Below are positions 18,455 to 27,347 of a stretch of 64,000 nucleotides of DNA, one piece after another. The stretch lies in NCBI RefSeq assembly GCF_001883705.2, contig NZ_MDEQ02000008.1, positions 186,001-250,000 of the forward strand. Direction: 5' to 3'. This DNA comes from Burkholderia catarinensis. Lineage in GTDB: Bacteria > Pseudomonadota > Gammaproteobacteria > Burkholderiales > Burkholderiaceae. The stretch's first letter is position 1, and every line of letters starts with the position of its first letter. Below the pieces are notes generated by a model. It ran no database searches. It was not told the DNA's origin and saw nothing but the letters and a program-made list of their open reading frames with translations. The position numbers and the translations under genes were made by a program.

Positions 18455-20789
18455 GCGCTACGCGGCGTGGGCAGCCGGATGGCGCGCGGTGCTGCTGCTT
18501 CTGACGGCGCTGGCCGTCACCTGCACCGCGGCCCGGGCCGCGGCGACGCCCAACCCCGCGCAACTCGAAGTCATATCGGTATTCGAAGACGCCGGCACGA
18601 CAATGTCCGCCGACGCGGTCGCCGCCCGGCTTGCGGACTCGCGTCACGGCCCTGCGCCGGCCGCCGCCACTTCGCTCAACGTGTCGTTTTCCCGGTCGGC
18701 ATGGTGGGTGCGCGCGACGCTGGTCAACCGCGACAGCGAAGCGCGCACGCTGGTGCTGGTGATTCGCGACGCGCGCATCGACCATGCCGACTTCTATGTC
18801 GGCCATGACGGCCAGTGGACGCTCGGCAGCCGCTTCCCCGCCGACCGCGGCGACGCGGACCACCGGCCTGCCCGCTACCCGGCACTCGACGTGACGCTGC
18901 GCGCGGGCGAGCAGGTGCCCGTGCTGATCCGCGTCACGTCGCGCAAGGAAATGCATCTCGCGCCGACCGCGTTCACCCGCGCAGCATGGGATGCGCAGGA
19001 ATTGCGCGCCGCAATGTGGGATTTCGGTTTCTTCGGCGGGCTGCTTGCGCTCGTGTGGTGCGCGCTGCTGATCGGGTTCTTCTCGCGCAGCAGCGTATTC
19101 CACGTGCTGGCCGCGATAGGCTTGAGCACGGCGCTGTTCGAAGCGGCGGCGCGCGGCTATACCGCGTTGTACCTGTGGCCCGGCGCGCACGAATGGGCCG
19201 CGCGCAGCGGGGTGATCTTCGCGTACCTGGCGGTTGCGCTCTTCATCGTGTTCATCCTGATGGTCGCGCATCGCGAGAAGGCGCGGTTGCCACTGCGCGC
19301 CGTCTACGTGACGATCCTCGCCCTCGAGTGCGCGGGAATGGCCGGTGCCGCGTTCGGCGATCTGCTGACCTTCACGTGGTTCTGCCTGCGCCTGAACGCC
19401 GTGCTGTCGGTTGTGAACATCGGCCTCGCGCTGACGCTCGCGATCCGCCGCACGCCGACCGGCCGCGTGATGCTGATCGCGGTCACGTTCGCCAGCTTCA
19501 ACATCCTGCTGCGCACGCTCGACGGCCTGGACGCGCTGCCGCCGATGCTGTCCTGGCTGAAATCCGACATCACGCCCAACCCCGTCATCGCAATCATCGG
19601 GCTCGCGACGCACCTGCTGGTGCTGGCCGCGTGGATCCACCACGTCGGCCGCCAGCGCACCGAGGCAAGAAAGCGGCTCGAACACTGGCAACTCACCGAG
19701 CAGGATCGCCTGCGCGACGAAGTCGCGAGACGCACGGTCGCGCTCAACGACGCGCTGCAACAGGTGACGACCCACATGCAGCAGAAGATCGAGACGCTCG
19801 GCTATGTCAGCCACGACCTGCGCGCGCCGCTGTCCACCATCAACGGCTACGCGAAGCTGCTGCTGCAAGGCGCGACGCACGGCCAGGCGCGGTTGATCCG
19901 GTCGATCGACCGCAGCATCCGCTACCAGCTCGCGCTGATCGACGAACTGCTCGCGTTCACGAAGAGCGAGCTGCAGCCGCTCGGTGTTACGCCGGACTCG
20001 ACCGACCTGCCCGGCCTGCTCGACGACATCGGCCACTACGCGCTCGCGCTGTGCGCGCAGCAGGACAACCGGTTCGTCTACCGGCCGGCCACGCCGCTGC
20101 CGCGCACGGTGTCGATCGACGGCATGCGGCTGCAGCAGGTGCTGCTCAACCTGTTGTCCAACGCATCGAAATTCACGCGCGACGGCACGGTCACGCTGTC
20201 GGTCCATGCGTCACGCGAAGGCGATACGTGGCGCCTGCTGTTCGAGGTCGCCGATACGGGCATCGGGATCGACATCAGCGGGACCCGCGACATCTTCCGC
20301 GCGTACCAGCAGGTGCAGGCCGTGAACGGCGGAACCGGGCTCGGCCTGTTCATCGCGCAGCGCATCGTCGGCGCGATGGGCGGCGAGCTGGCCGTCGCCA
20401 GCCAGCCGGGCGTCGGCACGTCGTTCTCGTTCGCGATCGTCGCGCCGGCCGTCGGGCACGCGCTCGTGCCGGCGTCGGAACTCGTCCGGCGGTTTCATCC
20501 GGGCGACGCCGCGGCGGCGGAAATCGCCGCGCCCGTGCCGCACGGCCCGCCCGACGAGGCGCTCGACGCGTTGATCCTGCTTGCCGGCGAAGGCCGGCTC
20601 ACCGATCTCGAGGAATGGCTCGCCCAGTATGCGGACGAGCCGGATTACGCGGCCTTCGTGCAGCATGTGCGCGAGCACCTCGATACGCTGGACCTGCACG
20701 CGATCGGGAAACTGGCCGGCTCGCTCAAACGCGCGCGCAGCGCGGCTGCGTCATTCGACGCGGAGACGGACGCGGCCAGGCCGGCCTGA
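18447..20789 (+). CDS. 7TMR-DISM sensor histidine kinase
   Basis: 780-residue inner-membrane kinase. Signal-like N-terminus (1-31), a periplasmic DISMED2-type jelly-roll sensor (about 40-175), seven transmembrane helices (about 190-405), a coiled linker (about 405-445), a HisKA domain with YVSHDLRAPLSTINGYAKLL (His456) and a HATPase domain with N box LLNLLSNASKF, DTGIGID and GGTGLGLFIA. The C-terminal tail of about 105 residues has no receiver or clear HPt histidine. The start ATG overlaps the regulator's stop. DISMED2 sensors are thought to bind carbohydrate-like ligands; the ligand here is unknown. Confidence 0.94.
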   Translation: MRRRYAAWAAGWRAVLLLLTALAVTCTAARAAATPNPAQLEVISVFEDAGTTMSADAVAARLADSRHGPAPAAATSLNVSFSRSAWWVRATLVNRDSEARTLVLVIRDARIDHADFYVGHDGQWTLGSRFPADRGDADHRPARYPALDVTLRAGEQVPVLIRVTSRKEMHLAPTAFTRAAWDAQELRAAMWDFGFFGGLLALVWCALLIGFFSRSSVFHVLAAIGLSTALFEAAARGYTALYLWPGAHEWAARSGVIFAYLAVALFIVFILMVAHREKARLPLRAVYVTILALECAGMAGAAFGDLLTFTWFCLRLNAVLSVVNIGLALTLAIRRTPTGRVMLIAVTFASFNILLRTLDGLDALPPMLSWLKSDITPNPVIAIIGLATHLLVLAAWIHHVGRQRTEARKRLEHWQLTEQDRLRDEVARRTVALNDALQQVTTHMQQKIETLGYVSHDLRAPLSTINGYAKLLLQGATHGQARLIRSIDRSIRYQLALIDELLAFTKSELQPLGVTPDSTDLPGLLDDIGHYALALCAQQDNRFVYRPATPLPRTVSIDGMRLQQVLLNLLSNASKFTRDGTVTLSVHASREGDTWRLLFEVADTGIGIDISGTRDIFRAYQQVQAVNGGTGLGLFIAQRIVGAMGGELAVASQPGVGTSFSFAIVAPAVGHALVPASELVRRFHPGDAAAAEIAAPVPHGPPDEALDALILLAGEGRLTDLEEWLAQYADEPDYAAFVQHVREHLDTLDLHAIGKLAGSLKRARSAAASFDAETDAARPA

Positions 20790-20846
20790 TCACGCAGCCA
20801 CCGCGCGACCGGCACGCTGCCCCGTGCGTCGTTCGACCGCGATTCG

Positions 20847-21116
20847 CTATCGCTGCCGATCGCCCCGCTCGACGGCCCGGGCAAGACGAATGATGTCGGT
20901 CAGCCCGAAATCGCCGGGATCCGGACGCGGGCGGCCGTGCTCGTCGGCCACGCGCAGCGCGAATGCCAGCGCCTCCGAACGTTCGCGCAGCAGCACGCGC
21001 AGCGCGTCGGCCACGATCCGGCAGTCGCGCGTGTCGCTCAGGTCGAGCATCGGCCGGCGTCCCGCCTCGACGGCAAACAAGTCGACACCGCCCGCCGTTA
21101 CGTCATTGCGCTTCAT
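20847..21116 (-). CDS. hypothetical protein at the end of the sugar ABC operon
   Basis: 89 residues starting MKRNDVTAGGVDLFAVEAGRRPMLDLSDTRDC and containing ADALRVLLRERSEALAFALRVADEHGR. It follows the last permease gene by 29 bp on the same strand with GAGGGCAACAGC before the ATG, so it is probably co-transcribed. It has no recognisable domain. The acidic/amphipathic character suggests a small cytoplasmic protein. Confidence 0.7.
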   Translation of the reverse strand: MKRNDVTAGGVDLFAVEAGRRPMLDLSDTRDCRIVADALRVLLRERSEALAFALRVADEHGRPRPDPGDFGLTDIIRLARAVERGDRQR

Positions 21117-21145
21117 GCTGTTGCCCTCGTGAAACGGCCGGCGCT

Positions 21146-22234
21146 CTATAGCCGCCGCATCGTCGATACCAGCGCCGCGTCCTCTTCGGGCGGCGCCGGC
21201 CGCACGCGCGCGGCGTCGCGCTTCGGCGGCCGCGCGCCGAGCCCGGTGCCGCCCGTGCGCCGCCGTGTCGCGTGCCGTTCGATGATCCGCTGCAGCACGC
21301 AGAACACGCACAGCAGCGCGCCGATCACGATCCGCGTCCACCACGAACTCAACGTGCCATCGAACGTGATCAGCACCTGGATCGTGCCGAGGATGCCGAC
21401 GCCGAACACCGAGCCGACCACGTAGCCGACGCCGCCCGTGAGCAGCGTGCCGCCGATCACGGTCGCGGCGATCGCGTCGAGTTCCATCCCTTGCGCCTGC
21501 AGCCCGTAGCCCGACAGCACGTACAGCGTGAACACCACGCCGCCGAGCGCCGAACACAGCCCGCTCAGCGCGTAGACGCCGATCTTCGTGCGCGCGACCG
21601 GCAGCCCCATCAGCAGCGCCGAACGCTCGTTGCCGCCGATCGCATAGGCGTTGCGGCCGAAGCGCGTGAAATGCGCGACGTAGATCGCGACGGCCAGCGT
21701 CGCGAGCGCGATCAGCGCGCCCGCGCTCAGCGTGCCGCCGCCGAGCGGCACGCTGATGCCCGCGATCGCATGAAACGTCGGCTCGTTGATCGTGATCGAT
21801 TGCGTCGTGATCAGGAAGCACGCGCCGCGCGCGAGAAACATCCCGGCCAGCGTGACGATGAACGGCTGCAGCCGGAAATAATGGATCAGCGCGCCCATCG
21901 CCGCGCCGTACAGCGCGCCGAACGCGAGCACCAGCGGCACGATCACCCACACGGGCCAGTGCAGCCGCTCGGCGCCGACCGCGCAGAAGATCGTTGTCAG
22001 CGCAACGACCGAGCCGACCGACAGGTCGATGCCGCCCGACACGATCACGAACGTCATCCCGATCGCGACGATCAGCAGGAATGCGTTGTCGACGAAGAGC
22101 CCGGTGAGCACCTGCATCGAGAAGAAGCCCGTGTACATCACGGATCCGAAGCCGAACAGCGCGGCGAACAACACGATCGTCACGACGATCGGCAGCGTGC
22201 GCGGGTCGGCGAGCCGGCCAAGGAAACGGTTCAT
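21146..22234 (-). CDS. yjfF: sugar ABC transporter permease, YjfF type
   Basis: 362-residue BPD_transp_2 permease with about nine helices. The hallmark IVSGGIDLSVGSVVAL and the EAA-like region GRNAYAIGGNERSALLMGLPVARTKIGVY are present, plus ATVIGGTLLTGGVGYVVGSVFG. The C-terminus carries a longer Arg/Pro-rich tail (about 335-362) than typical. It overlaps ytfT by 4 bp (ATGA). Together with ytfQ, ytfR and ytfT it forms a four-gene importer that in E. coli takes up furanose galactose; substrate here is inferred by gene order and family. Confidence 0.92.
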   Translation of the reverse strand: MNRFLGRLADPRTLPIVVTIVLFAALFGFGSVMYTGFFSMQVLTGLFVDNAFLLIVAIGMTFVIVSGGIDLSVGSVVALTTIFCAVGAERLHWPVWVIVPLVLAFGALYGAAMGALIHYFRLQPFIVTLAGMFLARGACFLITTQSITINEPTFHAIAGISVPLGGGTLSAGALIALATLAVAIYVAHFTRFGRNAYAIGGNERSALLMGLPVARTKIGVYALSGLCSALGGVVFTLYVLSGYGLQAQGMELDAIAATVIGGTLLTGGVGYVVGSVFGVGILGTIQVLITFDGTLSSWWTRIVIGALLCVFCVLQRIIERHATRRRTGGTGLGARPPKRDAARVRPAPPEEDAALVSTMRRL

Positions 22235-23271
22235 CGAGGCGTCGCTCCGGAAGTGGCGCGCGAACGCGCGGAAGGCCACAGCCGCGACGCGTGCCGGACG
22301 ACCAGCGCACGCGCCGCGTCCGACTGGATCAGCGTCACGACGATCACGACGACCGCCTTGACGACGAGCGTCGCCTCCGGCGGCACGCCGATCGAATAGG
22401 TCGTGTAGGTGAGCGTCTGGATGATCAGCGCGCCGAGCACCGAGCCGGCCAGGCTGAAGCGGCCGCCGAGCAGCGACGTGCCGCCGAGCGTCACCGCGAG
22501 GATCGCGTCGAGTTCGAGCAGCAGCCCCGCGTTGTTGCCGTCGGCGCTGCGCACGTTCGAGCTCGCGAGGACGCCCGCGAGCGCCGACATCACGCCGGAA
22601 CACAGATACACGCCGAACACGACCGCGCCCGAGCGCAGCCCGACGAGCCGGGTCGCGACCGGATTCACGCCGATCGCGCGGATGAACAGCCCGAGTGCCG
22701 TGCGGTTCACCAGCAGCGCGGTCGCGGCGATCGTCGCGAGCGCGATCCACACCGAGCACGGCACCGTCGCGAGATAGCCGCCGCCGAGCGCGAGGTAGCC
22801 CGGCGCGCCGATTGGGATGATCTGGCCGCCCGTCAGCAGTTGCGCGACGCCGCGGCCGGCCACCATCAGGATCAGCGTCGCGATGATCGGCTGCATCCCG
22901 ACGAACGCGACCAGCAGGCCGTTCCACGCGCCCGCCAGCAGCCCGACGCCGAGCGCGGCGGCGAGCGCCGTGCCGACCCGCGACGGGTCCGCATCGAGCA
23001 CGATCGCCGCGGCAGCGCCTGCGATCGCGACGATCGCGCCGACCGAGATGTCGATCCCGCGCGTCGCGATCACGAGCGTCATCCCGAGCGACACGATCAC
23101 GAGCGGCGCCGCGCGGTTCAGGATGTCGATCGGCGCGCCGAACAGGTGGCCGTCGAGCAGCGCGATCGACAGGAAGCCGGGACGATGCGCGACGTCGAGC
23201 GCGAACAGCAGCGCGAGCGTCAGCACCGGCCACGCGAGCGAATGACGAAACAGTGCGCGCAGCCGCATCAT
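22231..23271 (-). CDS. ytfT: sugar ABC transporter permease, YtfT type
   Basis: 346-residue inner-membrane permease. It has IATRGIDISVGAIVAIAGA and AIGVNPVATRLVGLRSGAVVFGVY, typical for the Rbs/Ytf permease family, and about ten helices. The ATG at 23271 overlaps the stop of the ATPase gene (ATGA); a second ATG follows directly at 23268. It probably pairs with YjfF as a heterodimeric channel. Confidence 0.92.
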   Translation of the reverse strand: MMRLRALFRHSLAWPVLTLALLFALDVAHRPGFLSIALLDGHLFGAPIDILNRAAPLVIVSLGMTLVIATRGIDISVGAIVAIAGAAAAIVLDADPSRVGTALAAALGVGLLAGAWNGLLVAFVGMQPIIATLILMVAGRGVAQLLTGGQIIPIGAPGYLALGGGYLATVPCSVWIALATIAATALLVNRTALGLFIRAIGVNPVATRLVGLRSGAVVFGVYLCSGVMSALAGVLASSNVRSADGNNAGLLLELDAILAVTLGGTSLLGGRFSLAGSVLGALIIQTLTYTTYSIGVPPEATLVVKAVVVIVVTLIQSDAARALVVRHASRLWPSARSRATSGATPR

Positions 23272-24782
23272 GACTGGCCTCCCGCGATCAGCCGGTAAAC
23301 CTGCTCCTCCGACGCATCGGCGCCGGTCAGTTCGGCCACCTTGCGCCGGTCGCGCAGCACCGCGATCCGGTGACTCACGCGCACGACCTCGCCGATCTCC
23401 GACGAGATGAACAGGATCGCAAGCCCGGTCGCGCACAGCGCGAGCACGCGCTCCATGATGTCGAACTTCGCGGCGACGTCGATGCCGCGCGTCGGCTCGT
23501 CGAGAATCAGCAGCTTCGGGTCCGTCGCGAGCCAGCGCGCGAGCAGCACCTTCTGCTGGTTGCCGCCCGACAGCAGGCCGATCGGCTGCTCCGCGTCGCG
23601 CGCCTTGATGCCGAGCCGCGCGATGTACGTGTCGGCGATCTCGCGCTGGCGCGCGCGCCCGATCAGCCGCCACCAGCCGCGCCGCGCCTGCAGCGCGAGG
23701 ATGATGTTCTCGCGGATCGACAGCGCGGCGACGATGCCTTCCTTCTTGCGGTCTTCGGGGCAGTAGGCGATCCCGTGCCGGACCGCATCGTGCGGCGACG
23801 CCAATCGCTTGCGCGCGCCGTCGATCTCGATCGCGCCGGTATCCGAGCGCTCCGCGGCGAACGCGAGCCGCGCGGTTTCGGTGCGCCCCGAGCCGAGCAG
23901 CCCGGCGAGCCCGACGATTTCGCCGGGCCGCACGTCGAGATCGAGCGCGCCCATCATCCCGCGCCGGCCGACCTGCTGCATCGACAGGAACGGCGCGGCG
24001 TCGCCAGCGGCGGGCTCGACGGCCGCCGCGCCCGCCTGCAGCGTGTCGGACATCCGTTCGCGGCCGGTCATCTTCGCGACCAGCACATCGACCGGCAGGT
24101 CGCGCGCCAGGTATTCGCCTTCGCGCTCGCCGTTGCGCATCACGGTGATCCGGTCGGACACCGCATAGGTCTGCTCGAGAAAGTGCGTGACGAACAGGAT
24201 CGCGATGCCCGACGCCTTCAGCCGGCGCAGCACGTCGAACAGCCGTGCGACCTCGCCGTCGTCGAGGCTCGACGTCGGCTCGTCGAGAATCAGCACGCGC
24301 GCGTCGACCGAAACGGCCCGCGCGATCGCGACCATCTGCTGCACCGCGATCGGATACGCGTCGAGCGAGCGCGTGACGTCGAGCGACAGGTCGAGTTCGG
24401 CCAGCGCCGCGCGCGAGCGCGCATGGATCGTGTTCCAGTCGATCGCGCCGCGCCGCATCGGCTGCCGGCCCGCGAAGATGTTCTCGGCGACCGACAGGTT
24501 CGCGCACAGGTTCACTTCCTGGTAGAGCGTCTGGATCCCGGCCGCCTCGGCTTCACGCGGCGCGGCGAAGTGCACGGGCCGGCCGCCGACACGAATCTCG
24601 CCCGCGTCGTGCGCATGCACGCCGGTGAGCACGTTGATCAGCGTCGACTTGCCCGCGCCGTTCTGGCCCATCAGCGCGTGGATCTCGCCCGGAAACAGCC
24701 GGAAGCTCACGCGCTGCAGCGCGCTGACGCCCGGAAACGACTTGTCGATGCCGATCATCTCGACCACCGGCGGATTCGTCAT
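23268..24782 (-). CDS. ytfR: sugar ABC transporter ATP-binding protein, YtfR type
   Basis: 504-residue tandem ABC ATPase energising sugar import. Domain 1 has Walker A GQNGAGKST (about residue 40) and Walker B VLILDEPTSSLD with the usual degenerate signature PIAVQQM. Domain 2 has a degenerate Walker A GLLGSGRTE, then LLSGGNQQKVLLARWL and LLILDEPTRGID. This asymmetric pattern is normal for the carbohydrate uptake CUT2 family. It lies 61 bp after the binding-protein gene. Confidence 0.95.
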   Translation of the reverse strand: MTNPPVVEMIGIDKSFPGVSALQRVSFRLFPGEIHALMGQNGAGKSTLINVLTGVHAHDAGEIRVGGRPVHFAAPREAEAAGIQTLYQEVNLCANLSVAENIFAGRQPMRRGAIDWNTIHARSRAALAELDLSLDVTRSLDAYPIAVQQMVAIARAVSVDARVLILDEPTSSLDDGEVARLFDVLRRLKASGIAILFVTHFLEQTYAVSDRITVMRNGEREGEYLARDLPVDVLVAKMTGRERMSDTLQAGAAAVEPAAGDAAPFLSMQQVGRRGMMGALDLDVRPGEIVGLAGLLGSGRTETARLAFAAERSDTGAIEIDGARKRLASPHDAVRHGIAYCPEDRKKEGIVAALSIRENIILALQARRGWWRLIGRARQREIADTYIARLGIKARDAEQPIGLLSGGNQQKVLLARWLATDPKLLILDEPTRGIDVAAKFDIMERVLALCATGLAILFISSEIGEVVRVSHRIAVLRDRRKVAELTGADASEEQVYRLIAGGQS

Positions 24783-24843
24783 GAAGCTTCCCTCGAAACG
24801 GTTGCGCGGACGGCGGCGCGACGCCGCCGCTCGTGCGCACAGG

Positions 24844-25806
24844 TCAGTACTTGCGGGTCGGCATCACCTGCGCCGCGACGTTCATCGGGAACACCGTCTC
24901 GTTCGTGACGATGCGCTTGGGCAGCGGCTTGCCGGCGACGACGTCCTTCACCGCGCTCATCAGCTGCGGGCCGAGCAGCGGGCTGCATTCGACGTCGACG
25001 TTGATCTTGCCGGCGACCATCGCCTGGAAGCCGCCCTTCGTCGCATCGAACGACACGACGCTCACGTCCTTGCCCGGCTTGATCCCGGCCTCTTCCATCG
25101 CCTGGATCGCGCCGAGCGCCATGTCGTCGTTGTGCGCGTAGACGACGTTGATCTGCTTGCCGTAGGTCTTCGCGAACGCTTCCATCACCTGCTTGCCGCC
25201 GGCGAGCGTGAAGTCGCCGCTCTGCGACGCGATCACCTTGAATTTCGGATTGCTCTTGATCACTTCGAGCAGGCCCGCGCGGCGATCGTTGGCCGGCGCC
25301 GAACCGACCGTGCCCTGCAGCTCGACGATGTTGATCGGGCCCGCGTCGTTCTTGTAATGCTCTTCCATCCAGTGGCCCGCGCGCCGCCCTTCCTCGAGGA
25401 AGTCCGAACCGATCATCGTCACGTACAGCGACGGGTCCTTCACGTCGACCGCGCGGTCGGTCAGGATCACCGGGATGTGCGCGGCCTTCGCCTCGGTCAG
25501 CACCGGCTCCCAGCCCGATTCGACGACCGGCGAGAACGCGATCACGTCGACCTTCTGCGCGATGAACGAGCGGATCGCGCGGATCTGGTTCTCCTGCTTC
25601 TGCTGCGCGTCCGAGAACTTCAGGTTGATGCCGGCGTCCTTCGCCGCGCCCTTCACCGACACGGTGTTCGCGGTGCGCCACGCGCTTTCGGCGCCCACCT
25701 GCGAGAACCCGAGCGTGATCGGCTTTTGCTGTGCGTGCGCGCCCGGCGCCAGTACCGTCGCCGCAGCGACGATCGCACCGGCCGCCAGCTTCCTGATGAA
25801 TGTCAT
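24844..25806 (-). CDS. ytfQ: periplasmic sugar-binding protein, YtfQ type
   Basis: 320 residues with a Sec signal peptide cleaved after AHA (about residue 25). The mature part begins QQKPITLGFSQVGAESAWRTANT, close to galactofuranose-binding YtfQ, and includes VIAFSPVVESGWEPVL, LTDRAV, VYAHNDDMALGAIQAMEEAG and VECSPLLGPQLM. These match the ligand-binding periplasmic-binding-protein type 1 fold. First gene of the ABC operon; the start follows GGAGACGG. The substrate is probably furanose galactose or a related sugar (family knowledge). Confidence 0.94.
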   Translation of the reverse strand: MTFIRKLAAGAIVAAATVLAPGAHAQQKPITLGFSQVGAESAWRTANTVSVKGAAKDAGINLKFSDAQQKQENQIRAIRSFIAQKVDVIAFSPVVESGWEPVLTEAKAAHIPVILTDRAVDVKDPSLYVTMIGSDFLEEGRRAGHWMEEHYKNDAGPINIVELQGTVGSAPANDRRAGLLEVIKSNPKFKVIASQSGDFTLAGGKQVMEAFAKTYGKQINVVYAHNDDMALGAIQAMEEAGIKPGKDVSVVSFDATKGGFQAMVAGKINVDVECSPLLGPQLMSAVKDVVAGKPLPKRIVTNETVFPMNVAAQVMPTRKY

Positions 25807-25952
25807 GGTCCGTCTCCGATGATGTCGTTGTATGTCGCTGCGCTGTTCTGTTTCTGCATGGCGCTGGCGCGGGTCGGGGCTGCGCGGGCCGGCGTGTCCA
25901 GCCGGCCCGGTCTGCAGGCCCCGCATCAGTCTAGGAACAAGTCCGATAACCT

Positions 25953-25969
25953 TCCAATGAAATATTGGA
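25953..25969. promoter_or_regulatory. candidate operator upstream of ytfQ
   Basis: TCCAAT-N5-ATTGGA, a perfect 6+6 inverted repeat about 150 bp upstream of the ytfQ start. It could be a LysR- or LacI-type site. No regulator gene lies next to the operon in this window. Confidence 0.35.
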
Positions 25970-26130
25970 TTGGGGCGATATCGGAATCGGCATACGTATA
26001 AACACCTAAACACGCGGAGAGGCCCGGCGGGCGCGGCGCACGGTTCTTGCCCCCGCACCGGAAAGGCTGCTCGCACCCCGTGGTGGTGGCCGATGGCACG
26101 AACGGACAGGAGAAAAAAGCAGGGTTGCAG

Positions 26131-26283
26131 CGCGTGCGCGCCGCGACGATGATCATGATGGCCGCCGGCACGTTCGCGAGCGGCCTGATCCCGAGCTACG
26201 CATCGATCGGCATCATGGCGCCTATGCGGCTGCTCGTCGCGCGCCTCGTGCAGGGTTTCTCCACCGGCGGCGAGTACCGCGGC
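26131..26283 (+). pseudogene. fragment of an MFS (metabolite:H+ symporter) transporter
   Basis: About 51 codons read RVRAATMIMMAAGTFASG, then LIPSYASIGIMAPMRLLVARLVQGFSTGGEY, which matches the helix II-IV region of the proline/betaine and citrate MHS family (typical LIPSYATIG...LARLxQGFSxGGE). Upstream and downstream sequence in the frame has no transporter similarity, and the whole gene would be over 1.2 kb. It is a degraded remnant directly abutting the alpha/beta hydrolase 3' end. Confidence 0.75.
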
Positions 26284-26317
26284 ACGGCGCCCGCCGCCGG
26301 CATCGCGCGCCGGTGTG

Positions 26318-27142
26318 TCAGCGCGTGGCGAGCTGTTGTTCGTCGAACCAGTCGAGCAGCGCACGCGTGACGAACGCAGCGTTCTCCAGGTTCGAGATAT
26401 GGCCGGCGTCCGGCACCAGCGCGTGGCGGCAGCCGATCACGCTCGCCATCTTCACCGTTTCCGATGGCGGGCGCGCCATGTCGCCCGCGCCGCACATCAG
26501 CAGCGTGTGTTCGGCGTCGAGTTCCGCGAGCGCCGCGAGCGTGTCCGGCCGACCGAAGATCAAGCGGCCGAGCGGGACGATCGATTGCCGCAGCCGGTCG
26601 GCGGGCAGGTTCGCCAGCGCATCGCGAAACGCCATCGGCACCGGGTCCGCCAGATTGACATCCGGCCGGAAGAACAGCGGCACGATCGCATCGAGCAGCG
26701 GCGGCGCGATGCAGCCCGCGGCGGCGATCGCATCGAGCAGCCCGAAGTAGCGCAGGCGCGTCGCAGCGGGCTCGGCCTCGAGCGACGCATCCATCAGCAC
26801 GAGCGAGCGCACGCGCTGCGGTTCGCGCAACGCGAGCCGCGCGCCCCACATGCCGCCGACGCTGAGCCCGACGACCGCGCACTGCTCGATCTCCAGCGCG
26901 TCGAGCAGCGCACTCGCCTGTGCGGCGAGATCGTCGAGCGTGTGCGTGCCTTCCGGCAATGCGCCCGATGCGCCATGCCCCCACAGGTCCGGCACGATCA
27001 CGCGATACCGGCTCGACAGCGCGTCGATCTGCGGCGCCCACATCGCCGCGTCCCACAGATAGCTGTGCCCGAGCAGCACCGGAAACCCGGCGCCGTGGTC
27101 CTGGTAATGCAGGGTACTGCCTTGAACGATTCGAGTGGGCAT
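26318..27142 (-). CDS. alpha/beta hydrolase
   Basis: 274-residue cytoplasmic hydrolase. FPVLLGHSYLWDAAMW carries the oxyanion region, GLSVGGMWG the nucleophile elbow (GxSxG), LLMCGAGD the acid strand, and DAGHISNLE the catalytic His. The pattern resembles 3-oxoadipate enol-lactonase/haloperoxidase-like enzymes. The start ATG at 27142 has GGAGACC directly upstream; a longer frame to 27211 is unlikely. It lies downstream of the TRAP operon on the same strand, so it may process an imported ester or lactone (inference). Confidence 0.9.
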   Translation of the reverse strand: MPTRIVQGSTLHYQDHGAGFPVLLGHSYLWDAAMWAPQIDALSSRYRVIVPDLWGHGASGALPEGTHTLDDLAAQASALLDALEIEQCAVVGLSVGGMWGARLALREPQRVRSLVLMDASLEAEPAATRLRYFGLLDAIAAAGCIAPPLLDAIVPLFFRPDVNLADPVPMAFRDALANLPADRLRQSIVPLGRLIFGRPDTLAALAELDAEHTLLMCGAGDMARPPSETVKMASVIGCRHALVPDAGHISNLENAAFVTRALLDWFDEQQLATR

Positions 27143-27347
27143 CGGGTCTCCGGGTATGACGACGATCGGCAGCCGCCCGCAAGCAGGCGCTGCGTCAGTG
27201 GCGCGTTGCAAAAAACGCGACGCCGCGCATCATCGCACAGGTCGGCGACGATGCAGACGACAAATCGCCGCCCGGTTTGCGACGCAGCGCATCCGTTCGC
27301 GAGCGGCCGCGACACGATCCCGCGCAGCGCGAAGTGCGTCGCGACGA

